Shown here: piece after piece, positions 10,484-21,401 of the stretch | How positions within the stretch are numbered: the first letter of the stretch is position 1 | How the letters are laid out: each line of letters opens with the position of its first letter | NCBI RefSeq assembly: GCF_039555335.1 | Contig: NC_092646.1 | Span: 32,432,880 to 32,496,879 of the forward strand | Direction: 5' to 3' | DNA length: 64,000 bases | Source: Amphiura filiformis | Lineage: Eukaryota; Echinodermata; Ophiuroidea; Amphilepidida; Amphiuridae | Translations under genes and position numbers: made by a program | Notes under the pieces: model-generated | What the model saw: the letters and a program-made list of their open reading frames with translations, nothing else | Databases searched by the model: none | Told to the model about the DNA's origin: nothing

Positions 10484-12545
10484 AACCAGCATTAAATGGG
10501 ACCAATAATTGACAAATGGGACGAAAATCTGGCTCTGTCCCCAACACTAAAATCCTGGCTACACGCCACTGGTTTCAAGGGCATGAAGGGTAGGTCTATT
10601 CCCTGAATTTATCAACCATTTTAAGCGACTTCCAAAAATGTTACAGATTTGTTTGAACCTCCCTTTAAATAATTTGAATACATGTATTGCATTAGACTAT
10701 GCCATAGTCGAATTTTATTAAAAATATGTTATTATTAGTCATGATGAACCCATTTCGTTGAACTCAAAATTATACTGATGTTTATTAAAATTAAAGTATT
10801 CAATAGTAAAATGGTCATAAACAGTTAAAAATATCAGACGATTAGTGACAATAAAAGTAATTGAATGCAACATTATCTTGCATAATTATAACGGCTCACC
10901 ACTTTAATACTGAACAATTCTGATTTTGGAATCTACCAGTTTATTGATAGCGAACCCAGAAATTGGCCTAACTCTCCATAGAGTCCCGTGTTAAAAATCT
11001 TAACCGCAAGGCAATGTCAGTAGTCCACTTGGGAAGGTAACAAACAGAGGGAGTAGGGTGACTGATCAGATGTGAAAATCTATCAATTGTGCACACATTA
11101 ATTAAATCAGAGTTTTAAGCTTAAATACAATATCCAGAGTATGCACAATGGGCAAGTGGACTACGGGGTAGTCTAGTATTGCATAGGTATTATAGAGAAG
11201 ATACGTGCGCATACACCATTCTCTTATCTTGTCTCTATATCATAATATCACTTATATTGCAATATTAGATTTTAATAATTCGGTCTATGTGCTCTAGACG
11301 ACAGCTGTCAAAGAAAAATATATAGAGTTCAGTGCTCTTGCTCTTCTTTTCGTTTCCTGTGATTCTCTTTGGCCTGAAAACATGCAAGGATTTCATTTTT
11401 TGATCCGTATAAGTCGTGATATGACTCATACGTGTATATTTACAAGGATCAATGTATGGTATCCAGGCATTCCAGGGTAAACACGGTGCATAAAGCCGGT
11501 GTATTGAGGAAATCGATATGTGTTCCAAATGTCGAAATGTATCCTTCAAAAACTGTCATTTAAAAGTGCTTTTACTTTAGTAACTAAAATTTAGATACAT
11601 ATGTCACGACTGAAAATTGGCTGATGCACAAAAAGTTTTCGTCTTTTGATCTTAAGGTCGCATGTAAGTATGGCAATGAAGAAAGTAAACTTGGCGATGT
11701 CTTTATATAATTCTTTATATTTTCCCAAATCTAATGGTGCGCCTCATAAGGACCTGGTAATAACAAACATGACATTAGTAATAATAAACGTGTACGTTTC
11801 CCTTTTGACATCACATTTAAATGCAATTATTCCGGGAATTATTCTTAGAAACGTTTTTATCAAGACGTATAACCAATCAAAGCAAGGAATAATAACAATA
11901 TTACATGCATGGTTTCATTAGCACGGTGTATTTAGTTTTCTTACATTATGAGACGATATTACCGGACAACATCTGTCTGATGCTCCTAACCGTGACGTTT
12001 AACATAATTATATTTTCTGCTCAAAGACAGGCCAGTATATACCGACCGGTGTTTCACATCCGGTAAATTATTACACACACAAAACATTTCAGCTTCAGCA
12101 TTTCCAGGCACTTATCAATACAACATTATGGGGGAAGTGACAGTGATTAAAGTGGCAGTGATTAATAGTGCGTTACGCAAAGGTATAACGCCCTAGACGT
12201 TGATCCACGTTGATCCACAAGCCTCAGCACACTTTACAGGTTGTTGCTGACCACTACGGCCCCATACCATTCCGAAAACCATTTAACAACAACTCAGAGA
12301 CTTTGCAGCTTAGGAGCGTATACTCTAGACATTCAACCATCGCAGCCAGGATCACTGAGCTTCCCGAGTTTCTTACGGGTAACAACGAGACAATTAGCAG
12401 TATAAGTTCCTTGTCCAGAGAATTTCAAGCTAACTCATTTTTTTCATGAGAGCATACTAAATCACCGCCATGGTTCGAACTTGCAACCTCTCTCACACAA
12501 CGAAACATAATCTTCATTCGTGGTTGTGTCTTTTTTTCGTGGCGA
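10484..12545. other. No gene recognised
   Basis: AT-rich DNA with a possible weak TIR pair (GTAGTCCACTT at 11020-11030 and AAGTGGACTAC at 11154-11164). Frames at 11265-11549 (minus) and 11646-11921 (plus) show no family or splice signal. A degenerate B-box-like GGTTCGAAC at about 12473 has no matching A box. Confidence 0.4.
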
Positions 12546-12564
12546 CAAACGCCGCCGTTTTCGA

Positions 12565-12868
12565 TTCTCAGCTGTGGTTTTCAGTTCTCTGCTACGAGCT
12601 TCGGTCCTCCGCTAAGAGCTACGGTCCTCTGCTAAGAGCTACGGTCCTCTGCTAAGAGCTTAGGTCCTCTGCTCACGAGCTTCGGTCCTCTGCTGCAAGC
12701 TTCGGTCCTCTGGTACGAGCTTCGGCCCTCTGCTGCGAGCTTCGGTCCTCCGCTACGCCTTCGGTCCTCTGCTACGAGCTCCGGTCCTCTGCTACGAGCT
12801 CCGGTCCTCTGCTACGAGCTCCGGTCCTCTGCTACGAGCTCCGGTCCTCTGCTACGAGCATCGGTCCT
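12565..12868 (+). repeat. 20-bp minisatellite, arm 1 (about 15 units)
   Basis: Consensus GCTACGAGCTCCGGTCCTCT. The last five units are nearly identical and the first units diverged, which suggests recent expansion from the inner side. Confidence 0.9.
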
Positions 12869-13562
12869 TCGCTGTGATTTCTTATCAAATAATTAGCTTC
12901 ATCAGGTGATGCAGAGACGTCTTTCCGGCGCGGTGCGACAGTTTACTTTTCCACAGTCAACGTCGAATACAAGAACAAAGTCTCAAACAAACCCTACTTT
13001 AATATATCTACATGATCTAAGAGGTTATAAGCTATGAATTCTGGTTTCAAGAGAACCCAATGCTCTATTTGGACATGTTGGAAGAAGCAGGCTTTTCATA
13101 CCTAATGGGCATATTAACAATATTTCCACTTTGAAGGTTGGCTCGTCGACCACATCCTCATTATACCATTACTGATGGTGATTGAGGATGTAAATGTTGT
13201 TTTTCATACGATTATATGCGCAATATTGACGTCCCTTTATCATGTTTTGGTTTGCCAAAATAAGTGAAACAATGGTCCATTAGACGAGTTAAAAGGCGTA
13301 TATATACCGCACATTACATAATTAAGTTCATGTCGGTAAAGAAAGAGCGAGCTTCTCAAAGCAAACGTTGGCCCAGCATTGACCCAACGTGGTCTTGCTT
13401 TATCTGGGAGACTGGGAGGCTCAAGTGAAATCAGCAATAAGTGGCATCAAAACTGTACACGTAGCATCTTAGTTCAGCGTCTTAAACCCGGGCGTTTTCT
13501 GTGACAGACGCAACGGCAAATTATTCTCTATATAACATCTAAAAGTTGCCGAAAAAGTTGCT

Positions 13563-13794
13563 GCAAAAATCATAATTAGGGCGCAATATCTGCTACTTGA
13601 TATAATCAGTAGCTTTTATAACAAATCGAAATAAATGCCGAAGGCTTTAGCTTGCACCGCATTAATTAAGCCATGTATACATAATGCTATTTTATATAAT
13701 TTTTCATATTAATTTAGATAACATTTTCAATTTCAGTCTTTGCAAGTCAGCCGCGCAGACAACAAAAACATTTGACGTAATCGTGGTAATACAG
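13563..13794 (+). repeat. 232-bp direct repeat, copy 1
   Basis: Highly similar to 16129-16356, from 'gcaaaaatcataattagggc' to 'cgtggtaatacag'. Contains 'ttttcaatttcag', which looks like a splice acceptor, and 'gccgcgcagac'. The copies differ by small indels near 13600 and 13700. No ORF spans it. Confidence 0.85.
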
Positions 13795-13904
13795 CAACGT
13801 CTCCAGTTGAAAAAAAAAACCATATCGAGAAGGCGAAAAGCCTAAAGCCCCCGAACAAAGCTAATTCGCAGTCCTGAACCGACACTCTACAGCATCAGAG
13901 AACA

Positions 13905-14210
13905 AAAATTACTATGGGGAACCACAAATCACTGCCGGGAACCGAAATCAGTGCGGAGAGCTGAAAATCACTGCGGAAAATCACTGCGGAGAACCGAAAA
14001 TCATTGCGGAAAACCGAAACCGAACCGAAAATCACTGCGGGGAATAGAAAACCACTCATGAGGAGAATCAACTGTTGGAGAACCAAAAATCGTTGAGGAA
14101 AACAGAAAATAATTGAGGAAAACCAACAATTGCTGCAGAGAACCAAGAATCACTGCGGGGAACCGAAAATCTCTGCGGAGAACTGAAAATCACTGTGGAA
14201 AACCGAAAAT
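13905..14210 (-). repeat. 20-bp minisatellite, arm 2 (about 15 units)
   Basis: Plus-strand unit AAAATCACTGCGGAGAACCG with many variants. More degenerate than arm 1. Confidence 0.85.
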
Positions 14211-14250
14211 GCAGCGTCTATAGTGGGCACACTTTAAGCGTGGAAATGGC

Positions 14251-14389
14251 CTATAATTCGAGACCGAATTAAAAGGTTTGCGTATGACGTCCTATCAACA
14301 AGACCGAATGCCGATACTTATGAACTCAGCGCCTTTGCCCTGACGTCAGACGCAAACTAGTCTTTTTTTTAATTCGGTCTTGATTATAG
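14251..14389. mobile_element. Hairpin MITE, 139 bp
   Basis: 'ctataattcgagaccgaatt' pairs with 'aattcggtcttgattatag'. A second inner pair is gtttgcgt..tgacgtc with gacgtcagacgcaaac. TA lies at both ends, possibly mariner-like. Confidence 0.65.
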
Positions 14390-15539
14390 CTGTAAAACTA
14401 ATGGACCACGCATGAGTATGAAGTTCAATGAAAAAAATATCAGGAATATCATGAGGAAAACACATAAAACAAGTGATCTAAAATATAAATAAAAGTGCGT
14501 TATTACTTCGAGCAAAAAACACACCAAGAATTCCTCTTTAAACTTCAAGTTCGCATACCTGCATGGGCTATGCGGGACAATTTGGGAGTTAAAATGGTCA
14601 AACCTCACTAATTTCTGAACACGCAAGACAAATTAAGCACATATGCCTACACGAATCCAGACTAGACATCGCAATTTCATAGGCCGGATTTGCAATAATG
14701 TTAGCCCATAAAACCTTCAGAGGGTGGACGCAACCTATTACGAAAATGACAACATTTCTTGATATTATGGAGTAATACACTTTGGCATCAGTCAAGCATT
14801 TCCTAATATGTCGACACCTTAAGTTCCAGGTACTTGAACGCAGACACATTATCATGATGAACATATTATTTCTGAACTGTCTATAATAATATATCCGTAA
14901 CATAATGATGTCCATATAGACAATGTGCAAGCAATGTAAATAATGTTTTAGATCGGGCCAAGTGAATGTAAAATTACATTGCCGTGACCCAAATTTCTTG
15001 AGAAAAATGAAGCACAACCCACAACATACATGACTATAAATACAAAAAACTTATACATTTTCATACCAAAATAGACCAATAATGTAAGTTGTCTTCTTTT
15101 TATTTCTTTTTTTTACTTTTCTTTTCTTTTTAGTCCGCGACCCCTGATCATCATGCTGATGAAGTGCGTCGCGACCTACAGTTTAGTTTGGGAACCATGT
15201 TTCAAAGACAGTGTTCTTCAAGTTTATTACGGAGTATTTTTGTATTATAAACGATTTTTTTTATCTCAAGACATCTAAATCAAAGTTTCCTATAATTTTC
15301 ATGATCTGATTTAACCATCATATTAACTTGTCACAGACGGACGGACCTTAGGTTCGGTCGGTCGGAACTTTTGTTTTTTATTTATGAACCAAAAATCAAC
15401 AAAATCTATAATGTTTAGCATTAACGCCTGATTTCCAAACTTTTTGCATTAAAGGGCACCTACTTTAAAACAATCCAATGCAAATTTGTGAAACTATGAT
15501 AAACTTAGACAGCACGTATTTTCTTATTATGCTCTTTAT
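14390..15539. other. No gene assigned
   Basis: A minus-strand frame at 14598-15017 is open for 139 codons but is AT-driven and resembles no family I know. A small hairpin of GGACGGACC/GGTCGGTC type lies near 15338-15365. Confidence 0.35.
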
Positions 15540-16053
15540 CAGTCCGGTCCGACTGCCTGATCAGGAAGTACTGCCGAATCAGGCAGCATGTTGCCGAGTT
15601 AGGCAACACAGGCTTTGGTAACCCTTCCGAATTCGACAGACTAAGGACTAAATTGTTCATGGTGATTTTATAAAAGATCGGGGGAAATTTTACTTTGACA
15701 CACATGAGCTACATGTAAGTTGACAATTTTTCACCGGGCGAAAAAAAAATTCCACCGGGAGAAAAATAATTTAAATAACAAAACAATTTCTAACGGTTTT
15801 TTAAACATTTAATTTAAATATGCAAATTAACTTTATTTTAACTAAAATTGATGAAAAATTACTACTAATGGTACATTCATTGATAATTTTATATATTTTA
15901 CCTACTTCTTTAATCTAAACCAAGAAATAACGGCATATTAAAAGATGCTCTATTTGAAATAGAGCATTGCATTGTGGGATACCATACTGCCTGACTCGGC
16001 AACATACTGCCTGATTCGGCAGTACTTCCTGATCAGGCAGTCGGACCGGACTG
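15540..16053. mobile_element. 514-bp TIR element with 66-bp arms and 5-bp duplication
   Basis: Arms 15540-15605 and 15988-16053 begin CAGTCCGGTCCGACTGCC and match along 66 bp with few mismatches. The arms carry internal TGCCTGATCAGGC-type symmetry. TTTAT lies directly outside both ends (15535-15539 and 16054-16058). No ORF inside. A 5-bp duplication occurs in Transib and some hAT groups; the family is not assigned. Confidence 0.75.
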
Positions 16054-16128
16054 TTTATAGATCTCAAAGCGGCAGATCGAAAAAATGGATACATCGTTTT
16101 TTGCATTTGAACTCTGTGATCATGTTCA

Positions 16129-16356
16129 GCAAAAATCATAATTAGGGCGCAATATCTGCCATATCTGCTATCACAAATCAAAATACATGCCGAAGGCTTT
16201 AGCTTGCACCGCATTAATTAAGCCATGTATACATAATGCTATTTTATATAATTTCATTTTAATTAAAAACATTTCTTTAAATAACATTTTCAATTTCAGT
16301 CTTGCAAGTCAGCCGCGCAGACAACAAAAACATTTGACGTAATCGTGGTAATACAG
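16129..16356 (+). repeat. 232-bp direct repeat, copy 2
   Basis: See 13563-13794. This copy lies outside the foldback element, about 2.57 kb away in the same orientation. Confidence 0.85.
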
Positions 16357-16611
16357 AATACAAGAGATCATCTATAATTATCTATATAGTTTCCTGCATA
16401 TTTCCGACATTAAACAAGGAATTCTCGCTACGTTGAAATTCAAAAACCATAAACTTGTCACATCCGACAGATTTCACCTTCAAGGCACGTTATGCGATGG
16501 TATAAAATAGGAATACAGACCAAATGACATGCCTAATTTACGTTATAATTTGCGGTACAGGTTTTACACATGCACGGACTCTCTTCTAGTAATTTGCTTC
16601 TTTGGGAGCCT

Positions 16612-16748
16612 CCAGTTGATCCTATGGAAGACATGATCGTCTCCAACACAAGGGGGAGTAGATTTCAATGAAGTCACTCGGGCAATCAGGTAACCCCATT
16701 TGATATTCACACTTACTGTGTGAGAGATTAAGGTCATATCTTCCATAT
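16612..16748. mobile_element. Partial MITE of the 55869-56046 family
   Basis: Shares 'gttgatcctatggaagacatga', 'gtagatttcaatg', 'gggagattaaggtcat' type blocks with the fuller palindromic copy at 55869-56046 and the fragment at 44195-44245. Lacks both outermost ends. Confidence 0.6.
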
Positions 16749-16761
16749 GGTGTCATCATCA

Positions 16762-17100
16762 TCAGTCGGCTGCGGAGCAGGCAAGCTTTCTCCAACTAAT
16801 GCGATCTTGGGCAAGCGAAACAATTTTGTTTGGCTGCAGCATCCCTTCAGGCTGGACATACTGTAAGTACAGTGTGCGCGGCCGTCTCGGTTTCCTCTTC
16901 CCATGTGGTGGAATATAAAGCGCATATTCTTTCACAGGCTCGCCATCTTCAAGACGCAGTATATGGCCGAGAAATTTGAGTTGATGAATCTTGACTTATT
17001 TGGCAACCAGTGGAATGGTGTTGGTCAGGTTGTAGATGGTTTCATTTGGAATCCGATCCACACGCTTGATGTTTAACATGACTCTGTAGTCTGTAGCAAG
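16762..17100 (-). pseudogene. Dead LINE ORF2 C-terminal fragment
   Basis: Minus-strand translation gives VMLNIKRVDRIPNETIYNLT, then LGHILRLEDGEP, GKRKPRRPRT and finally DRISWRKLACSAAD before a stop at 16762-16764. This is the C-terminal tail of an RT-bearing non-LTR element, with the usual LGH.LR, RPR and DR..W..L blocks. An in-frame TAA at 16996-16998 breaks it. A (TGATGATGA) run directly follows the stop, consistent with the element's 3' end. It has no RT core or endonuclease here and differs from the 4274-5509 element. Confidence 0.75.
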
Positions 17101-17930
17101 ATGTTGCAAATGCATTGATCCATAGGGTGTATAGATTTTTAAAAACTGCTTAATGTCATTTTGTTTCTATATACAAACACGAGTCGGGCCCCCTCGTCTC
17201 TATTCATGGTGTTTGGAACTCTCTTACTTATACACATGGATTCTTTGATGCGGTAAGCCCTCAAATCACATTCCTTGTCGATAATTTTTGCGCCGTCCCA
17301 ATAACTTATGTTGAACTATGTGGTCTGCGATTGCCGATTTGGATTGTTCGCTTTTAGAAAATATAAAATGACGCCCCATTTTGGTTCCAGAATAGGTTTC
17401 CCTCTCTGTGGTCTCTTGCATATATGTTGTAATTTCTGGTAATTTCCTAACGTTGACATATTGCTTAATTTTCCATGCAAGAGAAATATGTAGAGTACAG
17501 TGATCTCAATAAAATGATAAAGATATACTTTGATGCTCATCTTTTTCAAGCATCAATTCTTTTCCTTTCTATTAAATACTGATGATATCCATACTCAATT
17601 GCATCATCATCATGATTGTCATCATGGTCATTTAAAAGTGCATGACTTGTCTACCATGTCTACTTCAGACAGCCATCAGTGGCTGCCAGTATTGGGCAAT
17701 TACAGACACTAGCACCATATGCCCGTATTCATGACAGCACACATTCGTTGAACATTTGGTATTTATTTTAATTTAAATTTGCTGTAATTGGTTTACCAAG
17801 TTTATACCCAATTTGGCATGTTTTGACATTTTTCTCCATTATGACATTTGACCTTGAATGAACCCACTCACCAAGTTTTAATAGCCCAACCGGACAAACT
17901 ATAAACTTTGAGACCGTGTTCAAAAAAAGA
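17101..17930. other. No gene recognised
   Basis: AT-rich DNA with a loose CATCAT cluster near 17605-17630. A minus-strand frame at 17316-17549 has no family signal. Confidence 0.4.
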
Positions 17931-18020
17931 CCCACTAACCGCTAAATATGATTATCCAATTAAGTTGCCCCGCAGGGCAACAAAGAACCATTAACCGCCA
18001 AATATGTATACATCCAAGAA
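17931..18020 (+). repeat. Two diverged units of the 56-bp minisatellite
   Basis: 'cactaaccgctaaatatg..tatccaa..gccccgcagggcaacaaagaa' matches the 56-bp unit tandemly repeated at 34204-34497, same orientation. Confidence 0.7.
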
Positions 18021-18228
18021 GCTAAACTATAAATTAGCCCCCGATAGAGGGCAGGGATTGAAGAATGAGGGAAATTATGGGGTAAAAGTTTTAAAAAGTA
18101 AAACATGTAATTATTCTATGGTGTCAAGGTCACTGGACTTTGTTGTCCTGCGGGGCCCTTTTATATTGGAACTTTCTTGGAGTGTTTAGTCGTCGTATGG
18201 AAGTTTCCGGCCTCGGGCCTGCCGCCCT

Positions 18229-18293
18229 GCGGCCTTGATATTTTTTAATTGATACTGGGGGCCAAGTATCAACTAAAAAACATCCAAGGCCGC
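18229..18293. repeat. Hairpin, about 65 bp
   Basis: GCGGCCTTGAT..TTTTTTA pairs with TAAAAAACATCCAAGGCCGC around 'ttgatactgggggccaagtatcaa', itself an inner stem. Confidence 0.7.
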
Positions 18294-18677
18294 AAACCCA
18301 TGGTCATGACGGTTAAGAACCAAATAAGAAAAGTCTTTACATTCCTGTAATTATTTTATTATCAATATAGTGTATGACAAGAATTAAAATTCTTCAAAAA
18401 TTAAAGACCCAACAGTCGGGTGGTAATAATTAATGCTGAATACATCATCTGACAACATTTAACCGTTTTTTAAACTCATCTTTTTCAGTATTGCTCCCCA
18501 AAGTACAATTACCTCGTTAAGAAAATGAGTCAGGCAATGATTACCAGCTATATATGTCTTTGTTAATTAATTTGTTGAGGAGAATTGGAACAATGACTTG
18601 TCAAAAGCACATGGAAATCATTAAACTGTCGTAGAATATTGAACCACAGTGTGTATTCACAGATCCAAGAAATAACT

Positions 18678-18778
18678 TCATTGCAGCTGCTGATTGGTCA
18701 CCTGGTCACGTTTGTTTTTGTATTCAAAGCGAAGTCCTTCAGGGGCTCCGAATTTTCTCATGATTCTGTTAGCATTGC
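18678..18778 (-). CDS. Candidate last coding exon, unidentified gene
   Basis: Minus-strand exon with a strong acceptor: 'acattttttacag' directly precedes it. After two leading bases the frame reads NANRIMRKFGAPEGLR, then FEYKNKRDQVTNQQLQ and stop. The composition is basic and protein-like. An alternative is an internal exon ending at a CAG|GTGACC donor near 18700. Its phase fits the candidate exon at 21186-21251 (which leaves one base), giving a serine at the join. I do not recognise the family. Confidence 0.45.
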
Positions 18779-18892
18779 CTGTAAAAAATGTTTTCTGTCA
18801 CTGTCACAAGGTACACGAACTAATAATGGCGGGATCCATAACACGCGATAAATTTGAGTGCAAATGTCTGCTATTAAATTTGACCCCAACTG

Positions 18893-19049
18893 CAGGCATG
18901 GGAATGATCATCCATGAAAAAACCTAAAAAGTTTGAAAAAGCGCGTGAAATGAGGCCAAAAAGGCCAAACACGGGCTGAAATTAAAAGAAAGTGCGGAGA
19001 TTTGGACCACAAAAAACTTCCTGCAAAAGCAGGGAAATTGTCATGCCTG
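18893..19049. mobile_element. 157-bp MITE with 6-bp target duplication, copy 1
   Basis: Ends CAGGCATG and CATGCCTG, flanked by CAACTG at 18887-18892 and 19050-19055. The interior ('aaaaagcgcg', 'aggccaaaaaggccaaa', 'gggctgaaattaaaagaaa') is shared with the copy at 56703-56865. No ORF. Confidence 0.75.
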
Positions 19050-19055
19050 CAACTG

Positions 19056-19441
19056 CGTCCCGTTTTGTTTGCTAAATAAAATTAAATGGTTTAAGAAGTT
19101 ATTTGCATGTCGCACTGTATCGAAGCGACACGTCGCGCACCGATCGGTGAGCACAATATGATATACAAAAAGTTTTAAAATTATTTTCAGAAATCTTTCA
19201 AAAGTTGTACCACGTCGAGTGGATAAGTACTTCTACAACCTTTAAAATGTGTCATACTCTACGCCGCCAATATTGGTAAATCCATTTTTCTTTATACAAA
19301 ATTGAATTTCCAGAAAGAAAATCCAGTATGTTTCATCTTACAGATCATAACATCGTCTACAAGGATTTAAAAATCTTCAGCTATAGCATGCAATGCATGG
19401 ATTAGGGATAGGTCAAAATGCTGTGTACAAATGGAACCATG
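19056..19441. other. No gene recognised
   Basis: Nothing beyond ordinary AT-rich sequence was seen. Confidence 0.4.
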
Positions 19442-19443
19442 TA

Positions 19444-20084
19444 TACTGCGCCAAGAAAGTATCCTTACACTTGGAAAAATAATCACAATTTTAAAATTGA
19501 ACCATATTGGGGTAAATTTGTATTTTTAATAGATGCACTATCTATAATCCGGCACATTTTGACACCCCATTGAATCCAATGTGACTTCAAGAAGCAAAGT
19601 TACAAGCATTTGATAAGACGAAGGTCCAGTGACACACTGGCCTATTCAAAACTCCACAGACTAGACATTTGGTTTGAGAGTGGTAAATGGCTAATTTGTG
19701 TGTGCCTTTAATTTAAAACAAAAAAGGAACAAAAGAAAACTGAAACAAAAGAGCTGACAAATAAAATGCAAGTTATGAAAAGTACAGAAAAGTAAAAACT
19801 GAAATGAATACTGCTTTAAGTTAAGTTTCATTGAAGAAACTGCGTTGTCTCTTTGTTGCACTTTTTGCGCCTTGTATAGAGCAATTTGTCACTTTTAAAA
19901 CGGGACCTTCGTCTATTCAATTGCTTATAACTTTACTTCTTAAGGTCACATTGGATTCAATGTGGTGTCATAATGTGCAGGATTAGATAGTGCGTCTATT
20001 ACAAAAACAAATTTACACCAATACGGTCCAGTTTAGAAATTTTTATTATTTTTCCAAGTGTAAGGATACTTTCTTGGCGCAGTA
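19444..20084. mobile_element. TA-flanked element with long inverted repeats (about 640 bp)
   Basis: TACTGCGCCAAGAAAGTATC at the left end pairs with the right end at about 20065-20084. Inverted similarity continues for almost 200 bp (for example 'aagacgaaggtcc' with 'gggaccttcgtct'). TA lies outside both ends, as for Tc1/mariner. No transposase frame. Confidence 0.75.
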
Positions 20085-20920
20085 TATAATGGGTTGCAGC
20101 GTTCGAAATTTTGGTTGTCCGGTTGCCCGGGACAACTAATGATGGGTTGTAACTGAGTTCCTCTTGCCTTCTCCACTCCGATATCCATGATATCGACGTC
20201 CCATATTGGACAATATCAGTCTGAGCACTGAGCAACCTCGGACTAAAGGGATTAGAGTGCTCGCTTGGTAGCCTATATCGATATTTTTTTATTCCGTATA
20301 CTTTTTTAAACCATGTAAGAAATGCGACTATATTTCTGATTTTTGTGATGGTATTTGCTGTGCTCATCAAAATAACAAATTATATACTAGTAACCATGGT
20401 AACTTGGCAGAGACAGCTATTGGAGCTGTTTCATGATCGCGATGTTGTCGAATGTCGATTCCAAACCGGTGTGTGGGTATTGCCTATGATGCGTCGACCA
20501 CCCCCACTGTATCACTCTGGCCTGTTCTAGGCATGAAAATTAGCCGTTACCCCACACCTTTATGGGCAACCTAATGCTTATCCAAGATAACACACTTTGC
20601 TATTGAAACTCTTCATGGTAGATCTCTTGAACTCTCTGGTTTGTCTACATACGCCTATATACAATTTCAATAAAATTAGTTTAATATACCAACATAAAAT
20701 GACTCATACAACATAAATCTATAGCGGAATACTTTATTACGCAGATTATTCCACAATACATGTATATAAAAGCAAAGTATCATTACATGTTATACCACAA
20801 AAAGAAAGTGACTTCTAACAACAAATTAAAACCTCAGAACCTGAACCTGAATTGTGATCAGATATTTGAGATCCTGTGACAGAACTAGAACCCGGGTTCT
20901 TTGGTTTCCGGGTTGCTGAT
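20085..20920. other. No gene assigned
   Basis: A minus-strand frame running into the preceding TIR element (19999-20370) includes WISEWRRQEELSYNPSL but has no recognisable family or clean splice border. Confidence 0.3.
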
Positions 20921-20924
20921 CGAC

Positions 20925-20998
20925 CTCAGCAATGTGGTATGTATAGCATCTTGCACAGTGGTAAATCTCTAAGGTCCTGGGTTCAAATCTGGAATGGT
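20925..20998 (+). repeat. Possible degenerate tRNA-derived SINE head
   Basis: 'gtggtatgtatagcatc' resembles a tRNA 5' half and GGTCCTGGGTTCAAATCT a B box, at tRNA-like spacing (tRNA-Lys-like). The acceptor stem is not convincing, so this is not a functional tRNA. Confidence 0.35.
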
Positions 20999-21185
20999 CT
21001 GTACATTTGTCCTGGCTCTCATTCGTTGCTCTATTATTATGATTACTATTACATTATGTATCATGTATATTTCAATTAGTGTTTCAAGAATCATAAACTT
21101 TAGAATATTGTGCAAGTTCAGAAACATCGTATTCAAAAGATGCGGTGCCTAACTGTCTGAACATCAAAATATGAACAACTTTCAC

Positions 21186-21251
21186 TTTGGAACTTTTTGA
21201 GGGGATTCTTTTCTTCATATAACTCAAGATAAGAACTGCAAACACCAGAAA
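21186..21251 (-). CDS. Candidate internal exon, unidentified gene
   Basis: Acceptor 'gcgcttgcag' and donor AAA|GTGAAAG bound a 66-base frame (2+63+1) reading SGVCSSYLELYEEKNPLKKF plus Q. Its phase joins correctly to 18678-18778. If the donor is skipped the frame runs on to a stop at 21133-21135, so it could be an alternative last exon. A competing open frame on the same strand lowers confidence. Confidence 0.35.
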
Positions 21252-21401
21252 CTGCAAGCGCAACATTTGACTTCCTGGACAAAAAAAAACCCACTATATT
21301 TGATTCTTAAAAGGTCAGTCAGTGATTGAAATCAGAACACCCTAAACTAAAAGTCATTACAATTCAGATTTTTCATTTTGGAAAAATAAAATGTTATAAG
21401 G

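Larger units (their letters stand above)
12550..14225. mobile_element. Foldback element with 20-bp minisatellite arms (TU-like)
   Basis: Two inverted arms of about 330 bp (12550-12885 and 13890-14225) enclose about 1 kb. Each arm is a tandem array with a 20-bp period. Arm 1 ends with runs of GCTACGAGCTCCGGTCCTCT; arm 2, reverse-complemented, is GCAGTGATTTTCGGTTCTCC-like. The outer part of arm 1 still has the arm 2 type unit ('gctgtggttttcagttctc'), so both arms share ancestry. Inverted arms of tandem short units resemble the sea urchin TU and Drosophila FB foldback elements. No transposase was found in the centre, which contains the 232-bp repeat at 13563-13794. Confidence 0.75.

Noticed and set aside
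12565..12868. CRISPR-like regular repeats
   Set aside because: Head-to-tail 20-bp units without unique spacers in an animal genome; a minisatellite.
14598..15017. 139-codon minus-strand frame
   Set aside because: Composition reflects AT-rich sequence; no domain, no conserved motif, no splice border.
13563..16356. LTR retrotransposon with 232-bp LTRs
   Set aside because: The repeats lack TG..CA ends and there is no gag/pol, primer-binding site or target duplication; the interval contains unrelated elements.
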